A stretch of 64,000 nt of DNA, taken from the NCBI RefSeq assembly GCF_000959725.1, contig NZ_CP009321.1:1-64000 (forward strand), in the 5' to 3' direction. The position numbers and the translations under genes were made by a program. This document shows, piece after piece, positions 56,065 to 64,000 of this stretch. The stretch's first letter is position 1, and each line of letters starts with the position of its first letter. Below the pieces are notes generated by a model. The model saw only the letters and a list, made by a program, of their open reading frames with translations, was not told where the DNA came from and did no database searches. The DNA comes from Burkholderia gladioli. Lineage in GTDB: Bacteria; Pseudomonadota; Gammaproteobacteria; Burkholderiales; Burkholderiaceae.

Positions 56065-58538
56065 GTGCGCGCACGAAGCGTCGAGCAATCCAGGAAATCG
56101 CACCTTGGGCGACGATGGTGACCCCGGAGGTTGTTCTCGATAAGGATGGGTCGTTACTCACTCTTTACACGTTCGAAGGCGTGGACGCGGACAGCCCGAA
56201 CTCCGACGAGATCTCGGCCGCCCGCGACAACCTCGACCACGCGTGCAAGAACTTCGATCACCGGATCACGGCATGGTGGCGGATGTCGCATCGGCGCATT
56301 CGGGGTGAGATCGGTGGCCACTTCTCGTCGGAGATGGATCGGCGAGTCGACGCGATCAACTTGGAAAGCGTCGGGAGTGGACGGTACTTCCGCAATACGC
56401 ATTCACTCGCGCTCGCATACACACCCGAGACCGGGATCAACAAGCTGTTCGAAAAGATTGCTTATCACATCACGGTGGGGGGCAAGTCCGTTCCAATGGC
56501 CTTGCTTGAAACGGTCAAGGATATGGTGCTCGCTCGTAGTGCCTTCGTGTTCGACATGGAGCGAATCACGTCGGATATCAAGCGCTTCGAAGGAATTCTG
56601 GACGCGTTCAAAGGCGGCGTGGCGCGCCTTAAGGTGAAGCGGCTGCAGCTGCAGAACGCGCTAGCTTTTCTTCACCAGACCGCCAATCCCTCGGTTCCGC
56701 CTCGGCGCGTTCGTTACCCCGTGACGATGCTCGATACGCACCTGACCGAAAGCTACGTGACATACGGCGCCGAGCACATCATGTTCGAATCGGCCTACGG
56801 GACACGGTACGCGAAAATCATCGCGGTGAAGGAGTGGATGGGCTTCCAGGAGGCCGCGCTCGACGTGCTTGCCGACGTGGACGCCGAGCTGGACATTTGC
56901 GTCATGTTTCGCTTCCTGTCGACCAGTAAAGCGCAGGCGTACATCGAGAAGATGCGCAAGTTCTACAAGGTTGCGGCATTTAGCCCCGTGAAGATTCTGA
57001 AGAGCTTCTTCTCGAAGGATGAGAAGAAAGCGAGCATGGAGAACGAGAAGGGGCGCGAGATCTTGGCGGAAGAGGCGGAAAACGCGCTGGCGCGGCTAGT
57101 CGCGGACGGCCAGCAGTACGGCTTCGCGAACATCTCGGTAGTGGTCTATGGGGACACGATCGAGGAATGCGACGACAACGCCCGGGAGATTGTCGGGCGA
57201 ATCGGCAACGCTGGCTTCGGCGTGCTGATCGAAAAACGTAACCTTGCCGCTGCTTGGGCATCTACGCTGCCTGGCCGTTGGGATCAGCAAAAGCGATTGC
57301 AGTTTGTCGAGACCCCGGTAATTTCGGATATTGCGCCTGTGCGTGGCGTCGCGGAGGGTGGCGACGTCAATCAGTGGCTAACGCAGCAACTCGGGCAGAA
57401 GGTCGGTCCGCTCACTCTGCTCCCGACTCGCCACCGCACGCTCCAGCGCATTAGCTTGCACGATCCGAGCGGGAAATCCCACAGCCTGGTTGTAGGCCCA
57501 ATCGGCGCTGGCAAGACGATATTTCTAAATTTTCTTGTGTCGCAGACGGGGCGCTTCGCGCCTCGGCGAATTAAGTTCGACAAAAATCGCTCAACACGCA
57601 TCCCTACTGTATTCGCGGACGGAAGGTTTGTCGATGCGACTGGAAAATTCGCGGCTGCGACGCAGGTCAACCCCCTTTCACTATTGGCGGAGCCTCGGCA
57701 CTACACCTACGTGTCTGATTGGGTGCAGATGGCGATTGAAGGTGATGGCGAGGAATTTCGATGCACCCCGCAGCAGCAGCGGACGCTCTACGAGAGCGTG
57801 GTGACGCTCGCGCAAGGCTATGGGCCGGGGTATTGGACTCTTTCCTATCTGACAACGCTATTGCCGGTTGAGCTGCGTGAGCGCCTCCAGATCTGGACGA
57901 AGGGCGAGAAGAACGGCCGATTCTTTGATCACGTCGATGACGCGTTTTCGCTCTCCGACGATCTCGCGATCGAGATGGGTGAACTGTTCGAGAACTATCC
58001 GGTGGCAGCGGCGCTGTTCATGGATTATGCCTTCTACCGCATCTCGCAGTGGCTGGACGGGAAGCGCTTCACCGTCATTGAGGTCGAGGAGTGTGGCTTC
58101 TTCTTCCGGTATCCGAATTTTTACGCGCGTCTCGAAATGTGGGCGGTCACGATCCGCGGGCTGAATGGCACGCTCGTCATGGCCACCCAGTCGCTGAGTC
58201 AACTCGAGCGGGTCCCGAACTTCGAGATCTTGAAGGAGAACATCCAGAACTTCTTCTTCCTGCCCAACCGTGACGCTCGGAACAACAAGCGGCTCTATCG
58301 CGATGTGTTCGGCCTAACCGACGACCAGATCGACATGATCAGCGATGGCGTTCCGAACCGTGACTACCTCTGGGTTACTCCGGATCACTCGCGGATGCTG
58401 CAGGCTCAGTTTCCGAAAGAGGCCCTCGCGCTCCTGCGCGCCGACGGCGCAGCGCAACGCACGCTCGACAAGCACCTTGCGACAGGTTCGCCGACCTGGC
58501 GTGAGGACTATATCCAGGAAATGGCAACCGCGGACTGA
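56061..58538 (+). CDS. virB4: VirB4/TrbE-family T4SS ATPase
   Basis: 825 aa starting at TTG 56061, overlapping virB3. N-terminal VirB4 domain (TPEVVLDKDGSLLTLYTFEG), then the RecA-like motor: Walker A VVGPIGAGKTIFLNFLVS near 479-486, Walker B FTVIEVEECGFFFRYP (Glu-rich), a motif ATQSLSQLE, and PNRDARNNKRLYRDVFGLTD near the end. It is the energy source for pilus biogenesis and substrate passage. Length and motifs are complete. Confidence 0.95.
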   Translation: MSARTKRRAIQEIAPWATMVTPEVVLDKDGSLLTLYTFEGVDADSPNSDEISAARDNLDHACKNFDHRITAWWRMSHRRIRGEIGGHFSSEMDRRVDAINLESVGSGRYFRNTHSLALAYTPETGINKLFEKIAYHITVGGKSVPMALLETVKDMVLARSAFVFDMERITSDIKRFEGILDAFKGGVARLKVKRLQLQNALAFLHQTANPSVPPRRVRYPVTMLDTHLTESYVTYGAEHIMFESAYGTRYAKIIAVKEWMGFQEAALDVLADVDAELDICVMFRFLSTSKAQAYIEKMRKFYKVAAFSPVKILKSFFSKDEKKASMENEKGREILAEEAENALARLVADGQQYGFANISVVVYGDTIEECDDNAREIVGRIGNAGFGVLIEKRNLAAAWASTLPGRWDQQKRLQFVETPVISDIAPVRGVAEGGDVNQWLTQQLGQKVGPLTLLPTRHRTLQRISLHDPSGKSHSLVVGPIGAGKTIFLNFLVSQTGRFAPRRIKFDKNRSTRIPTVFADGRFVDATGKFAAATQVNPLSLLAEPRHYTYVSDWVQMAIEGDGEEFRCTPQQQRTLYESVVTLAQGYGPGYWTLSYLTTLLPVELRERLQIWTKGEKNGRFFDHVDDAFSLSDDLAIEMGELFENYPVAAALFMDYAFYRISQWLDGKRFTVIEVEECGFFFRYPNFYARLEMWAVTIRGLNGTLVMATQSLSQLERVPNFEILKENIQNFFFLPNRDARNNKRLYRDVFGLTDDQIDMISDGVPNRDYLWVTPDHSRMLQAQFPKEALALLRADGAAQRTLDKHLATGSPTWREDYIQEMATAD

Positions 58539-58548
58539 CAGGAAACCT

Positions 58549-58776
58549 ATGGAACGCCCTTATATCTCGGCCTGGCACGCTCACTATCGAGACACATTCG
58601 GTTTTACTTCGGACGAAGTTGCTGCGGTCACAACTGGGACGGCCGTACACGTCCGCTTGCGGTGCAACCTCGGGGCCGCGAGCGACTCGTTATCGGGGCC
58701 GCGCCAACCTCAGCTCCCTATGCAGCGCGCGGAAGGTGCGGAAATTCAGATCCTCGATTGGAAGGCCTCCCGATGA
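58549..58776 (+). CDS. Small unknown gene between virB4 and virB5
   Basis: 75 aa from ATG 58549, preceded by CAGGAAACC, and overlapping virB5 by 4 bases. It has no signal peptide (MERPYISAWHAHYRDTFGFT, then SDEVAAVTTGTAVHVRLRCN). It could be a cytosolic accessory or a diverged small T4SS component. No VirB7-type lipobox is present, so it is not VirB7. Conserved packing supports a real gene. Confidence 0.6.
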   Translation: MERPYISAWHAHYRDTFGFTSDEVAAVTTGTAVHVRLRCNLGAASDSLSGPRQPQLPMQRAEGAEIQILDWKASR

Positions 58777-59513
58777 AATTCTTGCCTACTCTCCGCGTTG
58801 CTGCGCTCGCCGCTTCTCTCTTCGTCACCCAGCGCGCGTTGGCGCTCACGGTCTTCGACCCAATGAACTACGCACAAAACGTGGTGACTGCGGCCAAGGC
58901 CGTTAGGGGGGAGATCTACCAGAACACCAACATCCTCTATCAGTATCAGATGATGATGAATGATCTGTTGCAGGCACAGAACCTCAACCCGGCGGCCTGG
59001 AAAGCGGCGTATGACCAGATCTCGGGCGACATCAGCAAGGTTAAGGGGCTGGTCGGAACGCTGCAGGGCCTCTACGGCGACCTGAACAAGGGCGGCGAAT
59101 GGGTGACCCAGGTGCAGGGGCTTATCAGCCGATCGGGAAAGACAAACGCGCAGTGGTTCTCGGACATGAATACGCTCTTCCAGCAGAACGACAAGGTCGC
59201 GCGAAACCTGTTCCAAATGGGCTCGAACATCATGGAGCACACGAACGAGATGGCGCAACGCCGCCAGGACCTGCAGTCGCAACTGTCGTCGTCGCCGACG
59301 CAGCAGGCAACAGCCGAGATCACTACGCATTACCTCGACATCGTGACGAGCCAGAACTCGGACATTCTTCAACTTAATGCGGCCAAGGCTCAGAAGGACG
59401 CTCAAAAGGATGCGCAACAGGCGGAAGACGACCAGGAAAAGGCGGCGGATGCGGAAAAGTTCATTTCCAAGCAACAGGCGGAAAGAGCGGCCTACGGGAT
59501 CACGACGCAATGA
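58773..59513 (+). CDS. virB5: VirB5/TrbJ-like minor pilus protein
   Basis: 246 aa. Signal peptide LRVAALAASLFVTQRALALT, then the TrbJ-like FDPMNYAQNVVTAAKAVRGE motif and a mostly helical body with long amphipathic segments and an acidic/Gln-rich tail. TrbJ/VirB5 proteins cap the conjugative pilus and touch the recipient. The ATG at 58773 overlaps the preceding stop. Confidence 0.85.
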   Translation: MKFLPTLRVAALAASLFVTQRALALTVFDPMNYAQNVVTAAKAVRGEIYQNTNILYQYQMMMNDLLQAQNLNPAAWKAAYDQISGDISKVKGLVGTLQGLYGDLNKGGEWVTQVQGLISRSGKTNAQWFSDMNTLFQQNDKVARNLFQMGSNIMEHTNEMAQRRQDLQSQLSSSPTQQATAEITTHYLDIVTSQNSDILQLNAAKAQKDAQKDAQQAEDDQEKAADAEKFISKQQAERAAYGITTQ

Positions 59514-60520
59514 GGCTCAGCAAGAGATGTCCTTGGTTACTGGGCGCGCTGCTGCTCGCCGGGCTCGTGCTGCCGAGCCTTGTTTTTGCAGCGGCGCCGG
59601 ATAGCCCGACTCCGGCCGGTACGAGCGGCTGGAGCTCGAGCTACGTGGTGGGCGAGGTCGCGCAAGGTGCGATGGCTGCCATCGACCAGATCACGCAGTT
59701 GATGAAGGGCCTAATCGATCTTGCGGTGACGGTCAGCAAGTCGCTCGACAAAGACTCTGACAAGATGGCCGGCGGCCTTGCGGTCGTCACGATCGTCCTG
59801 GCGTTCGTCAGGTTTGCCGCAACAAGAGACCCGGTCGCTGCTTGGGGCAGCGTTTTCGAAGACCTCGCCATTCTGGGTGTTTTTGCGTCGGTTTATCTGG
59901 CCTACGGTACCTGGGCTCCTGGGTTTTACAAATGGTTCAACGACATGGCGGTCGCAGTTTCCGGCACCGACGCGCAGTCGTTGCCGGCGGCGATGGTTAA
60001 GTCGGCGGGGGCAATATTCGACGCGATCAATGAGGCGCTGAAGGCAGAGCACTGGTGGAACTATGTCGCCTTGGCCATTAACCTCGTTCCGTTGTTGGCG
60101 GCGTGGTTCATCCTGATGGTTGCGTCGTTGGTGTTCCTTTTCTACATTTCGCTCGGCACGATTCAGATGGCGGTTGCAATCGTGATGGGGAAGATCGCTT
60201 TTGCGCTTGGCATGTCGGAGTTTACGCGGGGTTGGTTCAAGAGCTGGCTTGACTTCACGATCGGCGCGGGTATGTACATGGTTGTTGCCGCGATCCTCCA
60301 GCGGCTAATGACGACCACTCTAGCGACGTCGTTTGGCAACACGATTGCGAAAGGCCTGACGACACCGTATTCGGGCTCGATGACGCTTGATCTATCGATT
60401 TTCGTTTTAATCCTCTCTTTCGAGATCCCGAAGTTTGCATCCATGTTCGGCGGTGGCGCCAATGCTAGCGGTGGCGCGATCAAGAGTCTGTCGAAGATCG
60501 CAACGAAGGGGCTGGCTTGA
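59510..60520 (+). CDS. virB6: VirB6/TrbL-like polytopic inner-membrane protein
   Basis: 336 aa. Signal-like N-terminus (LLGALLLAGLVLPSLVF), then at least five membrane segments, including LAVVTIVLAFVRFAATRD, VALAINLVPLLAAWFILMVA and SLVFLFYISLGTIQMAVAIV. This fits the TrbL/VirB6 topology of the inner channel. The stop overlaps the next gene. The Gly/Ala-rich C-terminal tail is cytosolic. Confidence 0.85.
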   Translation: MRLSKRCPWLLGALLLAGLVLPSLVFAAAPDSPTPAGTSGWSSSYVVGEVAQGAMAAIDQITQLMKGLIDLAVTVSKSLDKDSDKMAGGLAVVTIVLAFVRFAATRDPVAAWGSVFEDLAILGVFASVYLAYGTWAPGFYKWFNDMAVAVSGTDAQSLPAAMVKSAGAIFDAINEALKAEHWWNYVALAINLVPLLAAWFILMVASLVFLFYISLGTIQMAVAIVMGKIAFALGMSEFTRGWFKSWLDFTIGAGMYMVVAAILQRLMTTTLATSFGNTIAKGLTTPYSGSMTLDLSIFVLILSFEIPKFASMFGGGANASGGAIKSLSKIATKGLA

Positions 60521-61863
60521 TGATCGATCCGCGTCTCTTTGCTCCTGTCGGCGCTGGCGAGCTCGTGGCTCGCAACGAACGGCGTATCGAGCTGATTGCG
60601 CAATGCGCAAACGAATCGTCGCGCACGGAGTTCGACCGGAAGTGGTTGGTGCCGATCATTCGCTGCGCGGAGTGGTTTTCGTCCGTTCCGCTTAGCCCGG
60701 AACTGTACCGGGAACCCGCTGGCGCGTTTCGGTGGACGGTCGAGACGGCTTTCTTCGCGATGCGGCTCTCGGGTGGATTGAAATTCGGCACCAACCTTCC
60801 GTCGGAACGACGCCGACGCATCGAGCCGCAGTACAGCTACGGCGTATTCCTCGCGGCAATCTGTTCCGGACTTGACGAGCCGTACCGCCATTTCGAGGTG
60901 GAGCGAGCATCGGACCGTCACGTTTGGAACCCGTCGGTCCATGGGGCGGTCGGGCCATGGCTCGCTGACGCCAGCTACCGTATGGCGAGGCGGTCAACCC
61001 CCCTGCCGGTGGAACGCATGCGGACCGGGATGTTGGCAAATGTGCTGGTCGGCACGGAGTTGCTGTCCGGACTGGACGCCGAGGTGCAGGCGGAGATCTT
61101 CGGCGCTATCAATCCCAATCATGCTCCGATGGGCGTGGAAAGCCTGATCCATAAGGTCGTTCGTCAGGCGATCGTGACGGCCGCGGAGTTCGACAGCAAG
61201 GCGCAACGGGCGGTCTTCGCGCCGGTAACGTTCGCGGTTCCGTCAGCGATTCATGTGGCCGCCGAGTTGGAGCCCAAGGTCGAAGCTGCGTCTTCAGTGG
61301 GTACGCCAATACCCGGATCTGCGCCAGCGCCGGCGCCAGATCAATCGGGGGTTGTCGACTCCTCGGGGGATCCTACGATTGCGGGTGGCGGTGGGATTTC
61401 GGAGGGGCCGGGCGCGCCGCCAGAGGTTGGCCAGGAACGCACGAGTGCGAGCACGGTGCCGGCGCCTGCAGTACAGGCGCCATCCAAGGCTCCGGATAAC
61501 CGGCAGATGGCGCTGGAGCTGCCGCCGCCAGCGGCCGTCAATCCTGCCGAGATTCGACGTGAACCTGCCTCGGCCACGCCGGCGCGGGCCGAGGCCCGGT
61601 TCGACGAAATTCTGAAAGGTGCGCCGCGCATGATTTCGGACTTCTTCTCGGCTCTGCAGCAGGACGTCGCGGGCGGCAAGGCCAAGGTTCGGTGGGCGGA
61701 GAAGGGCCTCGTGGTGTCCAAGCGCACGATCGGCAGTTACGGCGTCACAAGCGACACGCTGATCGAACATATGCGCCGGCGCAGCCTGCTTCTCGCCAAC
61801 GATACTGCGGAGGTTACGCTGGCTCCGCGTATCGGTGAACTGATCCAGGAGCGGGAAGCATGA
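60520..61863 (+). CDS. TraI_2 (MobH-like) domain protein lacking catalytic histidines
   Basis: 447 aa; start ATG 60520, or TTG 60517 overlapping the virB6 stop. Residues about 60-160 follow the TraI_2 fold (GAFRWTVETAFFAMRLSGGL, IEPQYSYGVFLAAICSGLDE, then HVWNPSVHGAVGPWLADASY), the domain of MobH relaxases. However, the HS and HD residues of the usual H-S-L-E and L-L-H-D motifs are Trp-Thr and Ser-Gly here. A long Pro/Ala linker follows. The C-terminal 75 residues (FFSALQQDVAGGKAKVRWAE) look like the TraI_2 C-terminal partner domain. It is probably a non-catalytic adaptor next to the coupling protein. Confidence 0.68.
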   Translation: MIDPRLFAPVGAGELVARNERRIELIAQCANESSRTEFDRKWLVPIIRCAEWFSSVPLSPELYREPAGAFRWTVETAFFAMRLSGGLKFGTNLPSERRRRIEPQYSYGVFLAAICSGLDEPYRHFEVERASDRHVWNPSVHGAVGPWLADASYRMARRSTPLPVERMRTGMLANVLVGTELLSGLDAEVQAEIFGAINPNHAPMGVESLIHKVVRQAIVTAAEFDSKAQRAVFAPVTFAVPSAIHVAAELEPKVEAASSVGTPIPGSAPAPAPDQSGVVDSSGDPTIAGGGGISEGPGAPPEVGQERTSASTVPAPAVQAPSKAPDNRQMALELPPPAAVNPAEIRREPASATPARAEARFDEILKGAPRMISDFFSALQQDVAGGKAKVRWAEKGLVVSKRTIGSYGVTSDTLIEHMRRRSLLLANDTAEVTLAPRIGELIQEREA

Positions 61864-63728
61864 GGGGTTACATCAACCACTTTCGGCCAATTTACGAGGT
61901 TCGCGCTGCATTCGGTTGGCTGATCGCGCTCCTAGTTTTGCCGCTTTCCGGTATGCCGTACGGCTGGGCCTTCGCCCTGTTTGTGCTCCCGGTTTTCGGT
62001 CTCCGCTCGGGGCAGGTGTGGCGCGCACTCAAGTTTCGGATGGGCCTGTCAACGAAGTGGCTTACGACGCTGGCGGTGCCGTCCTTGCTCGCGATCCAGA
62101 CCCGCATGCGCGCCGAAGTGAACGCGATGTATCTCGGCACCGGCTTCGAGTGGACGCAAAAGCACTGCCAGATGGCTCACGACATTCTGCGGATGCCGAC
62201 CACCGAGATTCCTGGCCTTCCGAAGTGGTTACCCAAGACGAAGGCCGGCCGCGCGTTCGAAGAGATGATCGAGGGCCTCTTTGCGCCGAAGGACAGTATC
62301 CGGGACCGCGAGCCACAGGGCGTTTCCTGGATTCACGGTCTAGAGACGGCGAAAGGTTTTGTGCCCTTTCACTACAAGGCGATGGGTGGCCACACGGCGG
62401 TGGGCGGGACGACAGGCTCCGGCAAGACGCGGACATATGAGGTCATCTCGACGCAGGTTATCCACTGCGGCGATGTGCTGATCAACATCGATCCCAAGAA
62501 CGACAAGGACTGGAAGGCTCGAGCTGAGCGCGAGGCAAAGCGTACCGGCCGGAAGTTCCTGTATTTCAACCAAGCCAAGCCGTCTGAGTCAATTCGCCTC
62601 GAGCCGCTCGATAGCTGGTCACAGCCGTCCGAGATTCCGAGCCGCATCGCGCAGCTCATGGAGGAGGGGCCGTTCCGTGATTTCGCGTACCTGTTTATCA
62701 GTCGGTCGGTGAATGGCGAACTGTACATTGGTGACAAGCCGAACCTGCGCTCGATCCTGAAGTACGCGCAGCTCGGGATCGATCCACTCCTGGAGAAAGC
62801 ACTCAAGCGTTTCTTCATCGAGAGCGGCCAGACCGACTGGGAGGAACAGGTTGCGACCGGCACGGTCAAGTTCGCGAATAAGCCAGGTTCGACGCCAGTC
62901 GACGCGATGATTTCGCTATACCAAGCGAGATTCGGTGCGAACGATCGAGGCCACGAGGCGATTGATGGATTGATCGCGACCCACGTGCATGACCGCGAGC
63001 ATTACATGCGGATCATCGCGTCGGCCCTGCCGCTGCTCCAGATGCTTGCGACCGGGGAAACTGGCCTGATGCTCGCTCCGAAGGTCGACGATTTCGAAGA
63101 CGAACGGGAGATCTGGACGATCGAGAAGGTCATTCGGCAGAAGGCTGTCCTGCACATCGGGCTCGACTCATTGTCCAACAGCATTGTCGCAAAGGCCATC
63201 GCGTCGATGATTCTGGCGGACGTGTCGGCGGTGTGCGGTTCGATTTACAACTTCTACGATAAACCGCCCGATGTCGTGCTGATCATCGACGAGATCGCAG
63301 AGGCAATCAATGAGCAGGTGATCCAGATCCTGAACAAGGGGCGCGGCGCCGGCTTCAAGGCGTTCGTGGCGTTCCAGACGCGCGCTGACCTCGAAGCTAA
63401 GCTAGGGAATGCCGCAAAAATGCTGCAGGTTTTGGGGAACTTGAACAACCAGATCATCTTACGATTGGAAGACACCGACACTGCAGAGTGGTTCTCGAAG
63501 AAGGTGGGGGACACCGCGATCCGCAACCTGATCGTCTCTAGCAGCACGAGCAAGGCCAGTGAAGGGCATGTGGGGGAGTTCACCGGCTCGGTGACGCGGT
63601 CGCAGCAGCTGGAAGCCGTGCCGTTGATTCCGACACGTCTGATACAGACCCTCCCGAACCTGCAGTACTTCATGCGCATTTCGGGCGGCGCGGTATATCA
63701 GGGACGCATTCCAATTCTTACAGGCTAA
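61860..63728 (+). CDS. virD4: VirD4/TraD-family type IV coupling protein
   Basis: 622 aa from ATG 61860. Two N-terminal membrane helices (WLIALLVLPLSGMPYGWAFA and FVLPVFGL). Walker A VGGTTGSGKTRTYEVIS near 183-189, followed by the GDVLINIDPKNDKDWK motif that TraD-type (SXT/TOL-like) proteins share. Walker B DVVLIIDEIAEAI; closing motif GRIPILTG. It brings the relaxase-DNA complex to the T4SS. It lies after the TraI_2-like gene and overlaps it by 4 bases. Confidence 0.93.
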   Translation: MRGYINHFRPIYEVRAAFGWLIALLVLPLSGMPYGWAFALFVLPVFGLRSGQVWRALKFRMGLSTKWLTTLAVPSLLAIQTRMRAEVNAMYLGTGFEWTQKHCQMAHDILRMPTTEIPGLPKWLPKTKAGRAFEEMIEGLFAPKDSIRDREPQGVSWIHGLETAKGFVPFHYKAMGGHTAVGGTTGSGKTRTYEVISTQVIHCGDVLINIDPKNDKDWKARAEREAKRTGRKFLYFNQAKPSESIRLEPLDSWSQPSEIPSRIAQLMEEGPFRDFAYLFISRSVNGELYIGDKPNLRSILKYAQLGIDPLLEKALKRFFIESGQTDWEEQVATGTVKFANKPGSTPVDAMISLYQARFGANDRGHEAIDGLIATHVHDREHYMRIIASALPLLQMLATGETGLMLAPKVDDFEDEREIWTIEKVIRQKAVLHIGLDSLSNSIVAKAIASMILADVSAVCGSIYNFYDKPPDVVLIIDEIAEAINEQVIQILNKGRGAGFKAFVAFQTRADLEAKLGNAAKMLQVLGNLNNQIILRLEDTDTAEWFSKKVGDTAIRNLIVSSSTSKASEGHVGEFTGSVTRSQQLEAVPLIPTRLIQTLPNLQYFMRISGGAVYQGRIPILTG

Positions 63729-63738
63729 ACAACCAAGC

Positions 63739-64000
63739 ATGGCTGCCTTATTCAAAAAAATCATTCGCGAGCACAAACTTTCCGCACATCTGACTCCGGT
63801 GTTCACCTTTGCTCCCGAACTCGAGCTGGTGTGTGCCCGTGTCGCGGAATTCGTTGGTGAGCACTTCCTTGGAAAGGCCGAGCCGCTCGTCAAGGAGATG
63901 TTCGTCGACGGCCTCGCTGCGTTCAAGCGCGTGCGCAAGACCGGCGATCCGCACGTCGCGTTCATGCAAGGACTATTCGGGTCTGCCCACATGCTGTATG
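63739..64000 (+). CDS. Unidentified gene, 3' end beyond window
   Basis: ATG 63739 starts 11 bases after the coupling protein stop and the frame stays open to the window end (87 codons). Visible residues: MAALFKKIIREHKLSAHLTP, then FAPELELVCARVAEFVGEHF and PLVKEMFVDGLAAFKRVRKT. It is soluble and helical with no signal peptide. In this position a relaxase-associated or T4SS accessory gene is expected, but nothing identifies it yet. Confidence 0.6.
   Translation, partial: MAALFKKIIREHKLSAHLTPVFTFAPELELVCARVAEFVGEHFLGKAEPLVKEMFVDGLAAFKRVRKTGDPHVAFMQGLFGSAHMLY

Noticed and set aside
1..64000. CRISPR array, tRNA, rRNA or integron
   Set aside because: I saw no regularly spaced identical repeats with unique spacers, no tRNA clover-leaf with CCA-type end, and no attC-like array; repeats found are better explained as operators, IS ends or centromere sites.

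Overview
The window is about 64 kb of GC-rich DNA whose content fits a large conjugative plasmid (less likely an integrative conjugative element) of a betaproteobacterium, most plausibly Burkholderiaceae. It carries a ParM/ParR-type partition locus with centromere-like repeats, a single-strand binding protein, a zinc-finger/Toprim primase, a PRTRC gene set, a P-type (VirB/Trb-like) type IV secretion system, and a second, thin type IVb pilus locus of the R64 PilL-PilV kind. There are no rRNA, tRNA, housekeeping or clear resistance genes. I did not recognise a replication initiator.

Layout, left to right. (1) 0-14.7 kb, + strand: the 3' end of virB9, virB10, two lytic transglycosylases, a VirB9-like/TcpQ protein, then pilL-N-O-P-Q-R-S-V and a secreted PilV-associated protein, ending at a bidirectional terminator. 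(2) 14.8-20 kb, - strand: a CAP-domain lipoprotein, small genes, an FlhC-like regulator, a coiled-coil protein and a NERD-domain protein. (3) 20-24.7 kb, + strand: small plasmid genes, ssb and primase. (4) 24.7-26.8 kb, - strand: parM, parR, two small membrane proteins, and three centromere-like repeats with a 42-bp period. (5) 26.9-29.2 kb: a short terminated leader, about 1 kb of highly foldable non-coding DNA, and a tyrosine recombinase. (6) 29.3-34.2 kb, - strand: small accessory genes, including a degenerate HNH-like protein, a Lar-like protein and a frameshifted DUF1173 gene. (7) 34.3-38.4 kb: a DNA methyltransferase gene split by an IS21-family element with a 7-bp target duplication. 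(8) 38.5-44.6 kb: PRTRC ParB, E, C, F, B, A and ThiF, a ubiquitin-like conjugation/deconjugation set. (9) 44.6-54 kb, + strand: small unknown genes, then a MoxR-type AAA ATPase, a truncated DNA-clamp-like protein, a DUF3150 protein and a metallopeptidase/VWA protein. (10) 54.3-64 kb, + strand: virB11, B2, B3, B4, B5, B6, a degenerate TraI_2 (MobH-like) protein, the VirD4/TraD coupling protein and the start of another gene.

How the parts work together. The T4SS genes lie at both ends of the window (B11-B6 and coupling protein at the right, B9-B10 at the left), as expected if a circular plasmid a little larger than 64 kb was opened inside its transfer region. The type IVb pilus would stabilise mating contacts and the T4SS would move DNA. 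ParM/ParR, PRTRC-ParB, SSB and primase serve maintenance and establishment.

The most unusual signal is regulatory. Between about 20 and 50 kb, eight genes are preceded by a similarly built leader: a short GC hairpin, a pyrimidine tract, a GGG/CCC hairpin, and a final hairpin that usually holds the Shine-Dalgarno sequence or start codon. Six sites carry a GACGCATCGA-like box just upstream of such leaders or related leader regions. A separate 41-bp element ending in a CAACCGGTTG palindrome occurs exactly three times, including upstream of virB11. These point to a shared, plasmid-wide control scheme that I cannot match to a named system. All folding and family calls here are by eye and by recall, without computation.
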